Below, one piece after another: positions 42,561-50,120 of a stretch of 62,881 bases of DNA (within the stretch, counting starts at the first letter, position 1; the number at the start of each line of letters is the position of its first letter). The stretch comes from CAZEWZ01 sp964516765 (GTDB lineage: Bacteria; Bacteroidota; Bacteroidia; Flavobacteriales; UBA7430): contig CAZEWZ010000009.1 in the NCBI GenBank assembly GCA_964516765.1, positions 1-62,881 on the forward strand, given 5' to 3'. The position numbers were made by a program, and so were the translations under genes. The notes below the pieces were generated by a model. It worked only from the letters and a program-made list of their open reading frames with translations. It ran no database searches and was not told the origin of the DNA.

Positions 42561-45500
42561 TTAACGAAGTTGGCTATTTTGCATTTGTTCTTGGAAGCTG
42601 TTTTCTAATTGATCAGAATAGATTTTATCATCAAATGCTTTCGTAATTCTTACCACACTGCTATACAAACTAAGAGATCTTTGTATTTCTCCTGAAATAG
42701 TGTTTTTATTTTCCCCCTTGAATTGTCCAAAATAACTTAGCTTTTCCTCAATCATTCCAATCATCGTAGTTATAATCTGTCTAGCTTTTTGTTTTTGCTC
42801 ACACACATAATAATTTTCGATAATAGGAAGAACAAAATAATTGAATTCAACTTTTTCGTTTGGCATCAGTTCCAAACATCTATCAAGAACTTTTAAAGCC
42901 GATTCAGGCTTATCTTCAATGATAAGTTGTTCCGCTAATCGAGAGAAATTATTTCTTACATTCATCACTAAACGCAGATTTGTTTCATCCATATAAACAT
43001 CTGGGGAATTCATATTTCCATATTGAAATTTCACCATTAAATTTTCATACAAAATATCGCTATCAATTCGTCCAATTTTTCCTCTGTCAGACTTTGTCTT
43101 TATAGGTACAAACCTGTAAGCTAATCCGTCAAGCTGAAAATAATCCCAGAGGTATGAGAATGAGCTTGCACTATTCCCAATAGTAATAGAGAAGTAGATT
43201 GGTCTTTGCCATTTATTGTTGTCAATCATGTCAAGAATCATCATGTGCTTCTTTTCCATTTGATTCACATTAAGATTCCAAGCAATAGAAGAAACAATCT
43301 GGTCTGCATTTTCTAGTTTCACAGTCCCATTATCAAGGACTTTTTTCTTGTCTACAGGTATACTTAACTTTTTGGTAGGAAAAAAAACATAATCTTTTCC
43401 CAAGTTAATTTTTGTTTGAGGAAGATCGCTTTGAATCCACTTATTCATTCTATCTACTCTCCATCTTTGCTCTGATATTCCCACATCTTTGAAGATAGCA
43501 ACATCTCTTGTTCCCTGTCTATACAATCGGTTAGGCATAGTGAAGGGAACCCCTTTCCCGTCATATGCATCTCGCTTCATTTGATCAATATACCAATCAG
43601 TATTTAGTAAACTAAGATTCACTATGCGAATATCGGTTCGATAGCCTTCGACTTCTTGAACATACCATAGTGGGAAGGTGTCGTTGTCTCCCATGGTGAA
43701 TAATATAGCATTGGGATCGCAAGAATCTAAATAAGCTTTTGCAAAATCACGTGCAGTATATCTTTCAGAGCGGTTGTGGTCATCCCACCCCTCTGAGGCC
43801 ATAATACCTGGGATTACAATAAGGCAAATCAATGTCGTACAAAGGGTAGAAACTTGAGCTGGTATATAAATTCGTAGTTTCTCAATTAGTGCCAGAACTC
43901 CTAGTCCAATCCAGATGGCAAATGCATAAAAAGAGCCAACATAAGCATAATCTCTTTCTCTAGGTTGAAAAGGATATTGGTTTAAGTAAACCACAATTGC
44001 TAAACCAGTGAATATAAAAAGCAATGTCACAATCCATGCATCTCTATTTTTTTGCTTATAGTGATAGATAAGTCCAATCAAACCAATAAGGAAAGGTAAC
44101 ATATAAAAGTGATTTCTTCCAGGATTATTTGCTTGTCCAGAGGGTAAGTTTTCTTGAGGGCCTAATCTCCAAGTATCGAAAAATTTGATTCCGGTAAGCC
44201 ATTGACCATCTGAGATAGATCCGTGACTTTGTATGTCATTTTGTTTTCCAGCAAAATTCCACATGAAGTATCTAAAGTACATGTGGTTAACCTGATAATT
44301 AAAAAAATAACTTAGGTTGTCAGCTAATCCAGGTTTTCTTTTATTACTCCCTTGAATATTTCCCCATCTTTTATAGGCATCAATATGTCTTGCGTCTCGG
44401 CTCCACATTCTGGGAAAAAAACCTGAATGTGCTTTATCAAAATTCGGAGTGTGATTTTTTCTTGGGTCAGAAATAATATACTTCCCACTTTTTTCATCTT
44501 TGACATACACCGGAGTACCATTATCATATGGATTTTTTTTATCAAGTTCTGCCGTATAGTATTGTCCGTACAAAACCGGGTTGGAACCATACTGTTCTCT
44601 GTTTAGATAGGCGAGTAAGCTTACGGCTTCTTCTGGGTTGTTTTCGTCAATTGGGGTATTTGCATTTGACCTGATCACCAATACCGCAAAGGACGAGTAA
44701 CCAATTAATATAAATGTGAGTCCGAGAATAGCTGTGTGTAATAAATTTCTTCCTCGTTCTTTAGTAAATTTTAAACCCAAGTATATGAGCCCAACCAATG
44801 CCGCTATGAAAAAGATAGTCCCGCTATTAAAAGGAAGCCCAAAACTATTTACAAATACTCGTTCAATGATGCCCAACCACTTTACTATTTGTGGAATCAA
44901 TCCAAAGAAAATAAAACCTAAAATAATTATAGAGAATATTCCAGTAAACGCAAAACCTTTAGGGGTAACTTTTTGTTTTTTAAAATAATACATATACACC
45001 ACGGCTGGAATCGCTAGAAGATTTAGCATGTGAACGCCAATAGATAGACCAATAAGATACGTAATAAGTAAAAGCCATCTGTTTGCTCCATCTCCATTTG
45101 TATCATATTCTTCATCCCATTTAAGAGCTGCCCAAAAAACAAGGGCGGTAAAGAGAGATGACATTCCATATACTTCTCCTTCAATTGCAGAAAACCAAAA
45201 AGAATCAGAAAAGGTGTACGCTAATGCTCCCACCATTCCTGCACCTATGATTGAACCAATGTTGTTAGTAGTAACTCCGCCCTTTAAAATTCTTTTTGCA
45301 AAAGCTGTTATGGTCCAAAACAAAAATAGGATTGTAAATGCACTGCAAACAGCAGACATGAGATTGATCATGTATGCAATTTTTGTAATGTCACCAAAAG
45401 CGAAATTTGCGAAAAAATTCCCTAACAATAAAAATGTGGGAGCGCCGGGAGGATGTCCAACTTGAAGTTTAAATGCGGTGGCAATATATTCTCCACAATC

Positions 45501-45599
45501 CCAAAAACTTGTGGTAGGTTCCAGAGTTAGAATATAAGCTGTCAAAGCAATTAAAAAACATATCCAACCAAATATGTTGTTTATTTTTTGATACTGCAT
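42561..45599 (-). CDS. DUF2723 multi-span membrane protein
   Basis: 1012 residues. The N-terminal half has about 11 membrane spans, with the DUF2723 motif EPTTSFWDCGEYIATAFKLQ and VGHPPGAPTFLLLG near the start; the Asp/Glu of DCGEY resembles the catalytic acidic loop of GT-C glycosyltransferases such as PMT. The soluble C-terminal half (about 640-1012) includes TMGDNDTFPLWY and a TPR-like region (ALKVLDRCLELMPNEK). It probably transfers a sugar from a lipid carrier to protein or lipid in the periplasm; the substrate is unknown. Single gene. Confidence 0.85.
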   Translation of the reverse strand: MQYQKINNIFGWICFLIALTAYILTLEPTTSFWDCGEYIATAFKLQVGHPPGAPTFLLLGNFFANFAFGDITKIAYMINLMSAVCSAFTILFLFWTITAFAKRILKGGVTTNNIGSIIGAGMVGALAYTFSDSFWFSAIEGEVYGMSSLFTALVFWAALKWDEEYDTNGDGANRWLLLITYLIGLSIGVHMLNLLAIPAVVYMYYFKKQKVTPKGFAFTGIFSIIILGFIFFGLIPQIVKWLGIIERVFVNSFGLPFNSGTIFFIAALVGLIYLGLKFTKERGRNLLHTAILGLTFILIGYSSFAVLVIRSNANTPIDENNPEEAVSLLAYLNREQYGSNPVLYGQYYTAELDKKNPYDNGTPVYVKDEKSGKYIISDPRKNHTPNFDKAHSGFFPRMWSRDARHIDAYKRWGNIQGSNKRKPGLADNLSYFFNYQVNHMYFRYFMWNFAGKQNDIQSHGSISDGQWLTGIKFFDTWRLGPQENLPSGQANNPGRNHFYMLPFLIGLIGLIYHYKQKNRDAWIVTLLFIFTGLAIVVYLNQYPFQPRERDYAYVGSFYAFAIWIGLGVLALIEKLRIYIPAQVSTLCTTLICLIVIPGIMASEGWDDHNRSERYTARDFAKAYLDSCDPNAILFTMGDNDTFPLWYVQEVEGYRTDIRIVNLSLLNTDWYIDQMKRDAYDGKGVPFTMPNRLYRQGTRDVAIFKDVGISEQRWRVDRMNKWIQSDLPQTKINLGKDYVFFPTKKLSIPVDKKKVLDNGTVKLENADQIVSSIAWNLNVNQMEKKHMMILDMIDNNKWQRPIYFSITIGNSASSFSYLWDYFQLDGLAYRFVPIKTKSDRGKIGRIDSDILYENLMVKFQYGNMNSPDVYMDETNLRLVMNVRNNFSRLAEQLIIEDKPESALKVLDRCLELMPNEKVEFNYFVLPIIENYYVCEQKQKARQIITTMIGMIEEKLSYFGQFKGENKNTISGEIQRSLSLYSSVVRITKAFDDKIYSDQLENSFQEQMQNSQLR

Positions 45600-45723
45600 T
45601 TTTTTTTATTTAAAATTCATGATTTGCGAAGGTATAAAATTTTTTGTGCGTGTCATTTTTTTAAAGTCCACGATATTTTTTACTAATCTCAAGTAAATTT
45701 TTCATGACTTTTTTATTTAATAG

Positions 45724-45754
45724 TTGTGACAAGTCAAAAAAAGCAATAAATTTG
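45724..45754 (+). promoter_or_regulatory. promoter of tRNA-Gln
   Basis: TTG (45724-45726), 20 bases, then TAAATTTG (45747-45754; perfect TAnnTTTG). The tRNA begins eight bases later at 45762. Confidence 0.6.
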
Positions 45755-45761
45755 CACAAAT

Positions 45762-45834
45762 TGTCCGATGGTGTAACTGGCAACACGTCTGTTTTTGGTA
45801 CAGAAGAGTCTAGGTTCGAGCCCTAGTCGGACAA
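45762..45834 (+). tRNA. tRNA-Gln (anticodon TTG)
   Basis: 73 bases. The acceptor TGTCCGA pairs with TCGGACA, the anticodon stem TCTGT/ACAGA closes loop TTTTGGT (anticodon TTG, reads CAA/CAG), and the T-arm CTAGG/CCTAG holds the TTCGAGC loop. Discriminator A at 45834; CCA not encoded. Confidence 0.94.
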
Positions 45835-45844
45835 CAAAAAAATG

Positions 45845-45871
45845 AAAACCCCTGCTCTTGCTGGGGTTTTT
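45845..45871 (+). terminator. terminator of tRNA-Gln
   Basis: AAAACCCC/GGGGTTTT stem with an inner GC/GC pair around TCTT, ending in TTTTT, ten bases after the tRNA. Confidence 0.75.
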
Positions 45872-45940
45872 ACATTTTTGATATTAACTTTTTGATTTAT
45901 AATAAGAACTTGGTATTTAATTTAAGCTCTAAATTAATTT

Positions 45941-45973
45941 TTTTGATTGACTTCATCAAAATTGTTATATTTA
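45941..45973 (+). promoter_or_regulatory. promoter of the secreted thioredoxin-like gene
   Basis: TTTTG (45941-45945), 20 bases, then TATATTTA (45966-45973; seven of eight). Leader of about 20 bases. Confidence 0.5.
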
Positions 45974-45998
45974 CAAATTATCAATAAAAATATATGCC

Positions 45999-48278
45999 AT
46001 GAAAAATATTTACCATCTACTTTTAGCAATAATGTTATTTTGCCTTCCTTCAAAAGCCCAAGACATAGCTCCAAATTTTATTGTTACCGATATTCATGGA
46101 CAAACCCATGAATTATATGATTATTTATGTCAAGGAAAATACGTAGTTGTTGATTTTATGGGTACTTGGTGCGGTCCTTGTCAAGGAGTAGCTCCTCAAG
46201 TAGGTCAGGGATTCAAAGATTTCGGTTGTAATTATAAGGATGTTATTTTTATTTCTATTGATACTGGTTCTGATACACAAGCATGCTTTGATTTTGAGGA
46301 AGAATATATGCCAGGAGTTCATGGTTTACCAATGGTAAGTGGCTATGATGGCGGAGGAGATGCTGCTCACAATGCTTTTGGTATTACTGGAGTCCCGACC
46401 ATCATAACAGTAAATCCTAACGATACAACATATACTGATACTTATACAGGTTTTTACGGAGTTTTGGCTGCCGCGGGAATTCAACAAGAAAATGTGTGTA
46501 CTGTTCCAATGACTGTAGATTTAAACGTTAGCCCTGCCTCTAGTTCTAATATATCTAATGCTAATTTAGAAGTTTCTGTTTTTGGTGGAGTAAGTCCATT
46601 TACGTATTCTTGGCTTGATGAAATTGGAAATGCGTTTAGTCAAGAATCTTTGATTGAAGGAGTACCTTATGGTGATTACCAAGTTGTTGTTACCGATTCA
46701 AGTGATGAACCACAAGAATTTCTTTCAGATTTTCATGTCGGTTATATAGGAGAAGTTCAGATGACTGATGATTTTGAATCTTATGAGCCCTTCACCGAAT
46801 TAGTTACTCAGACGCAAGAATGGGAGACTTTGTGCGAGCAGCAAAATTTTGCTCAAGTGTCCCAGTCTTTCTCCCAAAGTGGAGATAATTCTATGTTTGT
46901 TTTTAACGGGCCTAGTTCAAATGTGTACAAGTCTTTAGGAGATCAGAAATTCGGTGCACATGAAATGAGTTTTCAGATGTATGTTCCTTTCAATGGTGGA
47001 TCTTATTATCGTATCATGCATCAAGTTTCTTGTGATGAAGAGGAACAAGTGGATTGTGATAGTAATGACGCATCGATAATCGCAATGGAGTTTTATGCAG
47101 AAAATAATGGTTCAGCATATATCAATGTTGGTGAAGAAGTAGCGAAAATGTTTGAAATCCCTGTAGATGAGTGGTTTGAAGTCTCTCATTTAATCGATTT
47201 AACCAATGGAATTGCCACACTGAGTATCAATGAAGAGAAAATTCATATGTGGCCATTTGTATACCAAAGTCGTTCAACTGATGACGGGGTAATAGATTTA
47301 GCTGGAGTTGAGTTTAAGTCGATGACAATAGAAGCGCAAATAAGACAATTTTATATTGATGACTTTAACTTTGTTTATGCCGAAAGCCAAGATGAAATAG
47401 CCGGCTGTATAGATGATGATGCTCTAAATTATGATTTGAATGCCACAGTTGATGACGGAACTTGTGAAGAAAACTCTTCATGTATACCTGTTGGTATTCC
47501 TTTTCTAGAGAACTTTGAAGAAGATGAATTTCTTACTACATGTTGGGAGAATGCAGATAGAGATTCAGATGGATTTGTTTGGACTCACTTGAATTCTGAA
47601 TCTGATCCTGTAGGCTTCAATAGTAGTAGAGCCGCAGGTTCATCTTCATATATTGATAACGAAGGAACTTTAAATCCGGATAACTTACTCCGATTGCCAA
47701 AACTTCACATAGAAGAAAACACACAAATGTCATATTATGTTCGTGCAAAAGATTCTCAATATTTAGATAACTATTCTATTCTCATTTATGAAGAACAAAT
47801 AGATTCCATAATTAATCTAGGTACTTCTGTACTAGATACTATATTAGTGTTAAATAAAATCGTACCAAGTAGTACATATACCCAAGAAATTGTCAACTTA
47901 AGTGCCTTCGCTGGCAAGGATGTGTATATTGCTTTCCGTCACCACAATGATGAGAATAATTATTGGATGTATATTGATGATATATATGTACATACTTCTT
48001 TATCTGTATCAATTGATGATAAAGTGCTTAATCAATCTATGGCTTTATATCCGAATCCAACAAACTCAGATTGCTATGTCACCTTTGATATTACTCAAAG
48101 GCAAGATATTACCATCGACTTTCTTAATCTCCAAGGTCAGATTGTAGAGCAACGCAAATTAGACGCAGTTGGTAATCAAATTGAATATTTTGATTTATCA
48201 TTTCTTTCTGCCGGTATATATTTAGTAAAAGTTTATTCGGATAATGACAGAGCATATAAAAGGCTTGTCATGCGATAG
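45999..48278 (+). CDS. secreted thioredoxin-fold T9SS protein
   Basis: 759 residues. Signal peptide (about 1-20, ending SKAQ), then a TlpA/Redoxin-type thioredoxin domain with WCGPC at 57-61 and a cis-Pro region GVPTIITV. A SprB-like beta repeat follows (LEVSVFGGVSPFTYSW ... GDYQVVVTD), a concanavalin-like beta-sandwich (about 260-460), a GCIDDDALNYDLNAT-type Cys repeat, a choice-of-anchor-J-like domain (about 505-670) and a type A T9SS tail (LYPNPTNSDCYVTF ... AGIYLVKVY). It should act on disulphides or peroxides outside the cell, tethered to the surface; the substrate is unknown. Confidence 0.9.
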   Translation: MKNIYHLLLAIMLFCLPSKAQDIAPNFIVTDIHGQTHELYDYLCQGKYVVVDFMGTWCGPCQGVAPQVGQGFKDFGCNYKDVIFISIDTGSDTQACFDFEEEYMPGVHGLPMVSGYDGGGDAAHNAFGITGVPTIITVNPNDTTYTDTYTGFYGVLAAAGIQQENVCTVPMTVDLNVSPASSSNISNANLEVSVFGGVSPFTYSWLDEIGNAFSQESLIEGVPYGDYQVVVTDSSDEPQEFLSDFHVGYIGEVQMTDDFESYEPFTELVTQTQEWETLCEQQNFAQVSQSFSQSGDNSMFVFNGPSSNVYKSLGDQKFGAHEMSFQMYVPFNGGSYYRIMHQVSCDEEEQVDCDSNDASIIAMEFYAENNGSAYINVGEEVAKMFEIPVDEWFEVSHLIDLTNGIATLSINEEKIHMWPFVYQSRSTDDGVIDLAGVEFKSMTIEAQIRQFYIDDFNFVYAESQDEIAGCIDDDALNYDLNATVDDGTCEENSSCIPVGIPFLENFEEDEFLTTCWENADRDSDGFVWTHLNSESDPVGFNSSRAAGSSSYIDNEGTLNPDNLLRLPKLHIEENTQMSYYVRAKDSQYLDNYSILIYEEQIDSIINLGTSVLDTILVLNKIVPSSTYTQEIVNLSAFAGKDVYIAFRHHNDENNYWMYIDDIYVHTSLSVSIDDKVLNQSMALYPNPTNSDCYVTFDITQRQDITIDFLNLQGQIVEQRKLDAVGNQIEYFDLSFLSAGIYLVKVYSDNDRAYKRLVMR

Positions 48279-48296
48279 TAAAAAAGAAAAAAAACG

Positions 48297-48304
48297 TATA
48301 TTTG
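48297..48304 (+). promoter_or_regulatory. -7 element upstream of the rimP-nusA-infB leader
   Basis: TATATTTG, perfect TAnnTTTG, 19 bases after the stop of the preceding gene and 25 bases before a terminator hairpin. No TTG is seen at the expected distance, since the upstream stretch is A-rich. Confidence 0.45.
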
Positions 48305-48317
48305 CTTCGAATTTAAG

Positions 48318-48356
48318 ATGAAAGAATAAGAGGGGACGAAAAGTCCCCTCTTTTTA
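48318..48356 (+). terminator. hairpin with T-run (terminator or attenuator) before rimP
   Basis: A perfect 9-bp stem AGAGGGGAC/GTCCCCTCT with loop GAAAA (48329-48351), then TTTTAT. It ends 12 bases before rimP. A four-codon frame ATG AAA GAA TAA (48318-48329) ends on the base of the stem. It may end transcription of the upstream T9SS gene, but because a promoter element lies between that gene and the hairpin it could also regulate rimP-nusA-infB by attenuation. Confidence 0.65.
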
Positions 48357-48367
48357 TACTTAATAGA

Positions 48368-48823
48368 TTGAAGGATAAAGTAGCGCAATTAATTGCTGAG
48401 GCCATAGAAGAGACTGATATTTTTTTAGTCCAATTAAAGGTGAATGCCAATAATGATATTAGCGTCTTATTGGATAGTGACACTACTCTTACTTTAAAAG
48501 ATTGTAGAAGAGTTAGCCGTGCAATTGAGTTTAATCTGGATAGAGAAGATGAAGATTTCTCATTGACTACTTCATCATCTGGAGTTGGAGAACCTTTAGT
48601 CCTAAGGCAATTTGCTAAAAATATTGGTCGTAAAGTAAGGTTAACTTTAAAAAGTGAAGATGTAATTGAAGCAAAAATGATAGCTTCTAATGATGAGTCT
48701 GTTAGTTTAGAATGGAAGACTAGAGAAAAAAAAACCACCGGAAAAGGAAAAGTTACGGTTGTTCATCACCGAACAATTAATCATAAAGATATAACTCAAA
48801 CAGTAGTGTTAATTACATTTTAA
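48368..48823 (+). CDS. rimP: ribosome maturation factor RimP
   Basis: 151 residues. The N-domain begins MKDKVAQLIAEAIEETDIFLVQLKVN and has LDSDTTLTLKDCRRVSRAIE; then SSGVGEPLVLRQFAKNIGRKV, where RimP typically has S-P-G, here with S-S-G-V-G-E-P-L. RimP helps 30S assembly. The start is TTG at 48368; no ATG exists in frame before residue 106. It opens the rimP-nusA-infB operon, with nusA 11 bases on. Confidence 0.92.
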   Translation: MKDKVAQLIAEAIEETDIFLVQLKVNANNDISVLLDSDTTLTLKDCRRVSRAIEFNLDREDEDFSLTTSSSGVGEPLVLRQFAKNIGRKVRLTLKSEDVIEAKMIASNDESVSLEWKTREKKTTGKGKVTVVHHRTINHKDITQTVVLITF

Positions 48824-48834
48824 GTGAGATAAAA

Positions 48835-50070
48835 ATGGAAAATTTAGCCCTTATAGATTCATTTGCAGAGTTCAAAGACGATAAAAATATCGACCGTGTA
48901 ACTTTGATGGGAATAATCGAAGATGTTTTTAGAAACATGATAATCAAAAGATATGGTTCTGATGATAATTTCGATATTATTGTTAACCCTGACAAAGGAG
49001 ACTTAGAAATATGGAGAAATCGAATCGTCGTCAAAGACGGTGAAGTTGAAGATGACAATGCGGAGATTGCTTATTCTGATGCAATCAAAATTGAGCCAGA
49101 TTTTGAGGTATCTGAAGAAGTGTCTGAGGAAGTTCATTTGATTGATTTTGGCAGACGTTCTATTTTATCACTGCGACAAAATCTTATCAGTAGAATTCAA
49201 GAACACGATAATACAGATTTATATAATCGATACAAAGACTTAGTTGGTGAGATAATATCTGGTGAAGTTCACCACATTCGAAACAGAGAAGTCATCATTA
49301 TTGATGATATGGATAATGAGGTAATACTTCCTAAAGATCATCAAATTAAATCTGATTTTTTCAGAAAAGGAGATACGATTAGAGGGGTTATCCACGAAGT
49401 TCAATTAAAAGGAATGAAGCCAAGGATTGTCTTGTCTAGAACCTCGCCAAAATTCTTAGAGTGTTTGTTTGAGCAGGAAATTCCGGAAGTAGCTGATGGA
49501 TTAATCACCGTTAAATGTGTAGAAAGAATTCCAGGAGAAAAAGCTAAAGTTGCAGTAGAATCTTATGATGAACGCATTGATCCAGTTGGAGCTTGTGTTG
49601 GAATGAAAGGGTCACGTATCCACGGAATTGTGAGAGAACTGGGTAATGAGAATATTGATGTAATTAATTACACGAGCAATACCTCATTATTTATTACACG
49701 AGCATTAAGTCCCGCAAAAGTTTCTTCAATCACTTTAGATGAAGACAATAATAGAGCAGAAGTATTTTTAAAGCCAGATCAAGTTTCATTAGCTATTGGT
49801 AGAGGTGGAACGAATATCAGATTAGCAGGGTCAATAACAGGATATGAAATTGATGTATATAGAGATGTTGATGATTCTGAAGATGTTGCATTAACTGAGT
49901 TTGTTGATGAAATAGATGATTGGATAATTAAAGAGTTGAAGAATGTCGGTTGTGATACTGCAAAGTCTGTGCTTGAACTTTCTGTTTCAGAATTATTGAT
50001 GCGAACAGATTTAGAAGAAGAAACAATTAATGAGATTCACACTATTTTAAAGTCTGAATTTGAAGATTAG
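48835..50070 (+). CDS. nusA: transcription termination/antitermination factor NusA
   Basis: 411 residues. N-terminal RNA polymerase-binding domain (about 1-125), S1 domain (about 135-200; GEIISGEVHHIRNREVIII), and two KH domains (DPVGACVGMKGSRIHGIVRELGNE and LAIGRGGTNIRLAGSITGYEID), plus a short helical end (about 360-411). It binds elongating RNA polymerase, modulating pausing, termination and rRNA antitermination. In the operon with rimP and infB. Confidence 0.97.
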   Translation: MENLALIDSFAEFKDDKNIDRVTLMGIIEDVFRNMIIKRYGSDDNFDIIVNPDKGDLEIWRNRIVVKDGEVEDDNAEIAYSDAIKIEPDFEVSEEVSEEVHLIDFGRRSILSLRQNLISRIQEHDNTDLYNRYKDLVGEIISGEVHHIRNREVIIIDDMDNEVILPKDHQIKSDFFRKGDTIRGVIHEVQLKGMKPRIVLSRTSPKFLECLFEQEIPEVADGLITVKCVERIPGEKAKVAVESYDERIDPVGACVGMKGSRIHGIVRELGNENIDVINYTSNTSLFITRALSPAKVSSITLDEDNNRAEVFLKPDQVSLAIGRGGTNIRLAGSITGYEIDVYRDVDDSEDVALTEFVDEIDDWIIKELKNVGCDTAKSVLELSVSELLMRTDLEEETINEIHTILKSEFED

Positions 50071-50120
50071 TTTATGAATAGATTTCTCACAGATAGAATG
50101 GTTAAAAGATAAAATCAAGC

